Assembly: GCF_902497775.2 (NCBI RefSeq)
Contig: NZ_OZ024668.1
Coordinates: 4,572,326-4,636,325 of the forward strand
DNA length: 64,000 nucleotides
Source of the DNA: Pseudomonas fluorescens
GTDB lineage: Bacteria; Pseudomonadota; Gammaproteobacteria; Pseudomonadales; Pseudomonadaceae
Direction of reading: 5' to 3'
A program made the translations under genes and the position numbers. Of this stretch, positions 59,641-64,000 are shown in pieces (position 1 is the first letter of the stretch; each line of letters starts with the position of its first letter). Below the pieces are notes generated by a model. The model did not search any database and had not been told where the DNA came from. It saw nothing but the letters and a program-made list of their open reading frames with translations.

Positions 59641-61080
59641 TCAGTTCCCCTTGTTCAGGCTGGCGTGCTCGCCATGTTCATGATCGTCATCGGCGGCAGA
59701 CAGCGGCCGTGCCGGGGTACGTTGCTGGCCGGGGCCACCTGGGTTGGTCTCGTCACCTTCACCGGTTTTCGGCCCTTTGCGCACCAGGCGCATCATGTAG
59801 CCAAGGCCGGTGCCGAACAGCGCGAAGTAGACCACCACGAACATCACCAGGGTCAGACCGAGCTGGCCATAGCTGTGGTTCGAGGCGCCATCGGCAGTAC
59901 GCATCAGACCGTAGACCACCCAGGGCTGGCGACCGATCTCGGTGGTGAACCAGCCGGCGAGGATCGCGATCAGGCCGGACGGGCCCATCCACAGGGTCAG
60001 GTACAGGAACGGCCGCGAGCTGTAGAGTTTGTCGCTCTTGCGCAGCCACAGGCTCCAGAGGCCGACGAAGATCATCAGCATCCCTAAGCCAACCATGACC
60101 CGGAACGACCAGAACACGATGGTCGAGTTAGGTCGGTCTTCTTTGGGGAACTCCTTCATCGCCGGCACTTGCTTGTCCAGGCTGTGGGTCAGGATCAGGC
60201 TGCCCAGCGCCGGGATTTCCACTTTGAAGCGAGTGGTCTCGGCTTGCATGTCGGGGATGCCGAAAAGGATCAGCGGGGTCGGTTCGCCGGGCTTGTTTTC
60301 CCAGTGGCCTTCGATTGCGGCGATTTTCACCGGCTGGTGTTTGAGGGTGTTCAAACCATGGAAATCGCCGATCACAGCCTGCACCGGCGCCACGATCAGA
60401 GCCATCCACATGGCCATCGACAGCATCTTGCGGATCGCCGGGTTATCGCGTCCGCGCAGCAAGTGCCAGGCCGCCGAAGCGCCGACGAAGAACGCCGTGG
60501 CCACAAACGCAGCAGTCGCCATGTGCGCCAGGCGGTAAGGGAACGATGGGTTGAAGATCACGGCGAACCAGTCGACAGGGATCACCACGCCATTGACGAT
60601 TTCGTAGCCCTGTGGGGTCTGCATCCAGCTGTTGGAGGCGAGGATCCAGAAGGTCGAGATCAAGGTGCCAATGGCCACCATGACCGTGGCGAAGAAGTGC
60701 AGGCCACGGCCTACGCGGTTCCAGCCAAAGAGCATGACGCCAAGGAAACCGGCCTCGAGGAAGAAGGCCGTGAGTACTTCATAGGTGAGCAGCGGCCCGG
60801 TGACGGAGCCGGCGAAATCGGAGAACTTGCTCCAGTTGGTGCCGAACTGGTAAGCCATGACCAGGCCGGAGACCACCCCCATGCCGAAGTTGACGGCAAA
60901 GATTTTCGACCAGAAATGGTAAAGGTCACGGTAGACGCTGTTGTTGGTCTTGAGCCACAGCCCTTCGAGAACTGCCAGGTAGCTCGCCAGGCCGATGGTG
61001 ATGGCCGGGAACAGGATGTGAAAGGACACGGTAAACGCGAACTGAATTCGGGCGAGATCTAGAGCCTCTAATCCGAACAT
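59641..61080 (-). CDS. cioA: Cyanide-insensitive bd-type quinol oxidase subunit I
   Basis: This 479-residue catalytic subunit has haem ligands in the usual places (F-H-I-L-F-P near residue 20, and the AHMATAAFVATAFF helix). The conserved motif AGWFTTEIGRQPWVVYGLMRTADG lies near residue 385. The Q-loop between these is short, the mark of the CIO type, which lets respiration continue with cyanide. The start at MFGLEALDLARIQ has GAGGAAG upstream. It leads the operon cioA-cioB-DUF2474. A perfect ANR/FNR box lies 152 bases upstream. Confidence 0.95.
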   Translation of the reverse strand: MFGLEALDLARIQFAFTVSFHILFPAITIGLASYLAVLEGLWLKTNNSVYRDLYHFWSKIFAVNFGMGVVSGLVMAYQFGTNWSKFSDFAGSVTGPLLTYEVLTAFFLEAGFLGVMLFGWNRVGRGLHFFATVMVAIGTLISTFWILASNSWMQTPQGYEIVNGVVIPVDWFAVIFNPSFPYRLAHMATAAFVATAFFVGASAAWHLLRGRDNPAIRKMLSMAMWMALIVAPVQAVIGDFHGLNTLKHQPVKIAAIEGHWENKPGEPTPLILFGIPDMQAETTRFKVEIPALGSLILTHSLDKQVPAMKEFPKEDRPNSTIVFWSFRVMVGLGMLMIFVGLWSLWLRKSDKLYSSRPFLYLTLWMGPSGLIAILAGWFTTEIGRQPWVVYGLMRTADGASNHSYGQLGLTLVMFVVVYFALFGTGLGYMMRLVRKGPKTGEGDETNPGGPGQQRTPARPLSAADDDHEHGEHASLNKGN

Positions 61081-61441
61081 AGTGCTTCCTCTGTCAGGTA
61101 ATCCGGCGTCAGGCGGTGGCCTTGGCGCCAACTGCCCCCACGGTAGTTGAGTGCGGCAAGTTGGAATTGTTCTGTAAACATCACATCGCAGGGAATTCGG
61201 CCGTCTGGCCCTACCGTTGCAAATGAAACAATTGATCCAGATCAACGGTTGCCTGAAAGGATAGTCCTGAACGGGCTGCGCGCTTGTGTGGTTGATTGCC
61301 GCGTGACCGGTTGTCTCACCCCCTTTACCGCGCCCCAAAACGGTGCGCTTACCGCACGCAGGCGGTATTTCTCGCAACCTGTTGTTACAAAGTGATGCTA
61401 ATCTGCACCGCCGATCCCTTCGCCGAGGCTCTGTTTCGCCG
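61081..61441. other. Intergenic region between cioA and the MFS gene
   Basis: This 361-base stretch holds the divergent promoters of cioA and the MFS gene. The only element I can support is the ANR-type palindrome at 61232-61245. No small gene, hairpin or repeat with good evidence was seen. Confidence 0.7.
61232..61245. promoter_or_regulatory. ANR/FNR binding site
   Basis: TTGATCCAGATCAA is a perfect match to the FNR/ANR consensus TTGAT-N4-ATCAA. Its distance to the cioA start is 152 bases and to the MFS start 197. In P. aeruginosa ANR represses cioAB at low oxygen. Confidence 0.85.
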
Positions 61442-62665
61442 ATGTCAGACCCTGTCCCTGTTCTGCTGCTGCGTCATCACCGTCCCTTCCTGGCCTTCTG
61501 GCTGGCCCGGGTATTTACCGCCAGTGGCTTCCAGATGCTCACCGTGGCGATCGGCTGGCACCTCTATCAGTTGACCGGCAATGTCCTCGACCTGGGCCTG
61601 GTGGGCCTGGTGGAGTTTGCTCCGCGGGTGCTGTTCATGCTGCACACCGGGCACGTCGCCGACCGCTATGACCGGCGCCGGGTAGCGGCCCTGTGCCAGA
61701 GCGCCCAGGCCATGATTGCCCTGGTGCTGGTAGTGGCCAGCAGCACCAACAGCGTCAGCCGCGAACTGATCTTTCTGCTGGCGTTTCTGCTCGGCAGCGC
61801 ACGCTCCTTCGAGATGCCGGCGACGCAAGCGTTGTTGCCCAACGTGGTGCCTTCCGAGCTATTTCCCCGTGCAGTGGCGGCGTCGGCTTCGGCCATGCAG
61901 GCAGCAACTATCGTCGCGCCGGCGGTGGGCGGCTTTCTCTATGCTTTTGGCAGCGTCTGGGTCTATGGGCCGACAGTGGTGCTGTACCTGATTGCCTGCG
62001 TGCTGACCCTGGGCCTGGTCTCGCGCCAGCAACCTGGCAACCAGGGCCGCGCCAGCCTCGAATCGCTGATGGCCGGGATTCGTTTCATTCGCAGCCGCCC
62101 GGACATCCTCGGGGCGATCTCCCTGGACCTGTTTGCCGTGCTGCTGGGCGGCGCCACCGCGCTGTTGCCGGTGTTTGCCAAGGACATCCTGCTGACCGGC
62201 CCGTGGGGCCTGGGCCTGCTGCGCTCGGCGCCGGCGGTGGGCGCTTTGCTGATGTCACTGTGGCTGGCGCGCTTCCCGGTGGAGCGCAAGGTCGGGCGGG
62301 TAATGTTCACCGCCGTGGGCGTGTTCGGGGTGGCGACCATTGCCTTTGGCCTGTCCACTTCGTTCTGGTTTTCCCTGGCGGTACTGGCAGTGTTGGGCGC
62401 CGCCGACATGATCAGCATGGTGATCCGCGGCGCCTTCGTGCAGCTGGAAACACCGGATGAGATGCGCGGCCGGGTCAGTGCGGTGAACGGGCTGTTCATC
62501 GGCGCGTCGAACCAGCTCGGTGAGTTCGAGTCAGGGGTGACCGCGCACTGGTTCGGCACGGTGCCGGCGGTGGTACTGGGCGGGGTCGGGACGCTGGTGG
62601 TGACCGGGGTGTGGATCAAGCTGTTTCCGACCCTGGCTGGGCGCGATCATATGCATAGGCAATAA
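61442..62665 (+). CDS. MFS transporter (MFS_3/EntS-like)
   Basis: This 407-residue inner-membrane protein has 12 predicted helices and MFS motifs, such as GHVADRYDRRRVAAL after TM2 and RSRPDILGAISLDLF at the mid-loop. It begins with RHHRPFLAFWLARVFTASGFQM, typical of the MFS_3 group to which EntS belongs. EntS-like proteins export siderophores, but there is no siderophore gene here, so the substrate is unknown. The start at MSDPVPVLLL is preferred to a longer frame with no ribosome-binding site. Confidence 0.85.
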   Translation: MSDPVPVLLLRHHRPFLAFWLARVFTASGFQMLTVAIGWHLYQLTGNVLDLGLVGLVEFAPRVLFMLHTGHVADRYDRRRVAALCQSAQAMIALVLVVASSTNSVSRELIFLLAFLLGSARSFEMPATQALLPNVVPSELFPRAVAASASAMQAATIVAPAVGGFLYAFGSVWVYGPTVVLYLIACVLTLGLVSRQQPGNQGRASLESLMAGIRFIRSRPDILGAISLDLFAVLLGGATALLPVFAKDILLTGPWGLGLLRSAPAVGALLMSLWLARFPVERKVGRVMFTAVGVFGVATIAFGLSTSFWFSLAVLAVLGAADMISMVIRGAFVQLETPDEMRGRVSAVNGLFIGASNQLGEFESGVTAHWFGTVPAVVLGGVGTLVVTGVWIKLFPTLAGRDHMHRQ

Positions 62666-62670
62666 GGGCC

Positions 62671-62695
62671 TGTGGGAGCGGGCTTGCCCCGCGAT
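62671..62695 (-). repeat. Single REP element
   Basis: One REP core (GGGAGCGGGCTTGCCCCGCG) between the convergent ends of the MFS gene and the DJ-1/PfpI gene. Confidence 0.8.
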
Positions 62696-62697
62696 AG

Positions 62698-63246
62698 TCA
62701 CACCCGCAGCTCAGTTGCCACCCGCTTGCGCACCACCCTGCCCGCCAGTTGCTCGACCAATACCAAGGCAAACTCCAGCGCCGCCGCCGAGCCCTGCGCG
62801 GTGATGCAATTGCCATCCACCACCACCGGCTGATCGACAAAGCTGCACCCGGACAACCCCTGGCTGACACCCGGATCGCAAGTCATGCGTCGCTGACGCA
62901 AGACGCCATAGGCCTGCAAGGCCAACGGCGCTTCGCCGATCGCAGCAAAGAACTTGCCGGCCCTGGCCTGGTCCTTGACCTGCTGCGCCAGCGGTGGGTG
63001 CGCCGCCATGTGCTGTGCGCCTTTCTCGCCCCCGGGCAAGACCATCAGGTCAAACGGCTGGGCCAGCAGATCAACCAGCATGCCATCGGCGGTCAAGCGC
63101 GTGCCGCGGGCACAGGTGAGCATCCGCCGGCCTTCGATACTGGCCACCACCACCTCGATCTCGGCGCGGCGCAGCACGTCGATCAGGGTCACGCTTTGCA
63201 GGTCATCCACGCCTTCGGCGACTACGATCAGGGCTCTGTGGGTCAT
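62698..63246 (-). CDS. DJ-1/PfpI-family protein without the usual nucleophile
   Basis: This 182-residue protein has the class I amidotransferase-like fold of DJ-1/YajL: ALIVVAEGVDDLQSVTLIDVLRRA at the N-terminus, then LMVLPGGEKGA and the elbow AAIGEAPLAL. In active members the elbow reads A-A-I-C-A/H-A-P; here Gly replaces the Cys. The Glu of the N-terminal acid position is present (VAEGVDD). It is unlikely to act as a deglycase or protease. The start is the ATG with GGAGAGC upstream. Its function is unknown. Confidence 0.82.
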   Translation of the reverse strand: MTHRALIVVAEGVDDLQSVTLIDVLRRAEIEVVVASIEGRRMLTCARGTRLTADGMLVDLLAQPFDLMVLPGGEKGAQHMAAHPPLAQQVKDQARAGKFFAAIGEAPLALQAYGVLRQRRMTCDPGVSQGLSGCSFVDQPVVVDGNCITAQGSAAALEFALVLVEQLAGRVVRKRVATELRV

Positions 63247-63285
63247 CAACTGCTCTCCGCCGGGGTATTCCACAAGCTTAGCCGC

Positions 63286-63765
63286 TCACAGCAACAGGGT
63301 CAGTTGACACTCATGGCCCTTGCGCGCGCGGTAGCCGTCGCCACTGTCGACCCAGCCGGTGGCCCGGTACAGCGCCAGGGCCGCGTGGTTGTCCGGGTCC
63401 ACCGACAGCTGCAGGCAGCGCACATCCGGCCACAAGGCGCGGACCCGATCGGGTAACGCGCGCATACAAAATCGTCCCAAGCCGTGGCCCTGCTGTCGCC
63501 GATCCACCTGCAAGGCGTTGATCGTCGCCGCATCGGCCCGGGCCCAAGGCGCCAGGAACGCCCCGCGCTGAAGCAGCAGGAAAGCACGCGGCACGCTGTC
63601 TACCAGCAGCGCTACGCCGCGCAGGTCAGGGCTGTCGGTACTTTGCAGGGTGTACAAGGCGCCGGCCATATCGCCGGCAAAGCGCTGTTGCTCGGGCCGC
63701 ACCTGGATGTCGAGCAGTTGCTCGCGCTGGGCCGGGGTGAGGTCGCGGTAGTCGATCAGGTGCAC
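63286..63765 (-). CDS. GNAT-family N-acetyltransferase
   Basis: This 159-residue GNAT enzyme shows the acetyl-CoA binding motif QVDRRQQGHGLGRFCMRAL (Q/R-x-x-G-x-G). The C-terminal part LQLSVDPDNHAALALYRATGW is also typical. The substrate is not predictable from sequence. It is separated by 39 bases from the DJ-1-like gene in the same direction, so the two may be co-transcribed. Confidence 0.85.
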   Translation of the reverse strand: MHLIDYRDLTPAQREQLLDIQVRPEQQRFAGDMAGALYTLQSTDSPDLRGVALLVDSVPRAFLLLQRGAFLAPWARADAATINALQVDRRQQGHGLGRFCMRALPDRVRALWPDVRCLQLSVDPDNHAALALYRATGWVDSGDGYRARKGHECQLTLLL

Positions 63766-63858
63766 AGCGTGGTTATCTCGGGATGGGGTGAACGGCGCAG
63801 AACCTGCAGATATCTGCAGTGTATCGCGACATTAATTACCGCTGCCCGAGCATGCTGG

Positions 63859-63973
63859 TATGATGCGCGGCTTTTTTCCGACCCAGGGAAAAACCACAGT
63901 CTCCCGGTACAGTCTGTGCTTTGCTAACTGGGTCGATACATTCACGGCGCCGGGAGCGCCACGGGGAGCAGGC
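63859..63973 (+). promoter_or_regulatory. Promoter and folded leader of the NCS2 permease (candidate riboswitch)
   Basis: An extended -10 (TGGTATGAT, 63856-63864) precedes a leader of about 100 bases. Stem P1 pairs CGACCCAG (63879-63886) with CTGGGTCG (63928-63935). Inside it CACAG (63895-63899) pairs with CTGTG (63914-63918). A third hairpin GGCGC-CGGGA-GCGCC (63946-63960) stands before the Shine-Dalgarno GGGGAG (63963-63968). The inner loop CTCCCGG (63901-63907) can pair with CCGGGAG (63950-63956), or its CTCCC with the ribosome-binding site. Such switching pairs are expected of a translational riboswitch; the ligand class is not identified. Confidence 0.6.
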
Positions 63974-64000
63974 ATGCTGGAAAGGCTGTTTCAACTAAAA
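63974..64000 (+). CDS. NCS2-family purine permease, 5' end only (partial)
   Basis: ATG at 63974 follows GGGGAGCAGGC and reads MLERLFQLK up to the window edge. This is the start I know from Pseudomonas guanine/hypoxanthine-type NCS2 permeases (GhxP/PurP class). Only nine codons are visible, so the call is tentative, but the leader upstream would fit a purine-regulated gene. Confidence 0.5.

Overview
The window is a chromosomal segment of a Pseudomonas, most like the P. putida / P. fluorescens side of the genus. This rests on protein content and gene order: MksFEB, creA-proB-obgE-rpmA-rplU-ispB, morA-glyA, ybdD-cstA, radA-mscL-fpr-ppoR and cioAB. It also rests on many Pseudomonas-type REP palindromes with the GCGGGgCAAGCCCGCTCC core, and on high, even GC content. 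I cannot name the species. There is no sign of a prophage, insertion sequence, CRISPR array, rRNA operon or integron.

Layout. 1-2760: an FpvA-like ferrisiderophore receptor behind the tail of another gene, then an elongator tRNA-Met with a clean promoter and terminator. 2788-8634: LysE-type exporter with a divergent LysR regulator, M15-type peptidase, secreted unknown protein, beta-carbonic anhydrase, acidic unknown protein, and rimI with a probable cryptic DNA polymerase III psi subunit. 8816-13612: the MksF-MksE-MksB condensin operon without mksG. 13688-18589: creA, proB, obgE, rpmA, rplU and divergent ispB. 18690-29263: small conserved genes, including a Fur-box-preceded 82-aa protein, fklB, a Lon-like protease, DUF3015 and DUF4105 proteins, a GreA/B-like factor and gdhA. 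29496-41359: ettA, morA (GGDEF-EAL), glyA, an orphan gene, a CobW-family GTPase, ybdD-cstA and a PilZ protein. 41623-43143: an NCS2 purine-type permease. 43197-53255: a complete haem acquisition (has) locus, hasI-hasS-orf-hasR-hasA-hasD-hasE-hasF. 53361-58340: radA, mscL, fpr, a LuxR solo (ppoR-like) and rlmG. 58462-61080: the cyanide-insensitive oxidase operon cioA-cioB plus a DUF2474 micro-protein. 61442-63765: MFS transporter, DJ-1/PfpI-like protein and GNAT acetyltransferase. The last 27 bases start another NCS2 permease behind a folded leader.

How the parts work together. Iron is the main theme. The siderophore receptor, the 82-aa protein and the has locus all point to Fur control, and HasR-HasS-HasI should form a cell-surface signalling circuit in which haem-loaded HasA induces its own uptake. 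Here HasS lacks the expected transmembrane segment, so the circuit may be altered. c-di-GMP enters through MorA and the PilZ protein. Respiration under low oxygen or cyanide is represented by CioAB behind a perfect ANR/FNR half-site pair. Purine salvage is represented by two NCS2 permeases, each with an unusual upstream element: a GntR-like palindrome in one case and a candidate riboswitch-like leader in the other. The rest is conserved housekeeping sequence.

Start codons were chosen from ribosome-binding sites and family lengths. Family names are from recognition of motifs and gene order; no database search was possible.
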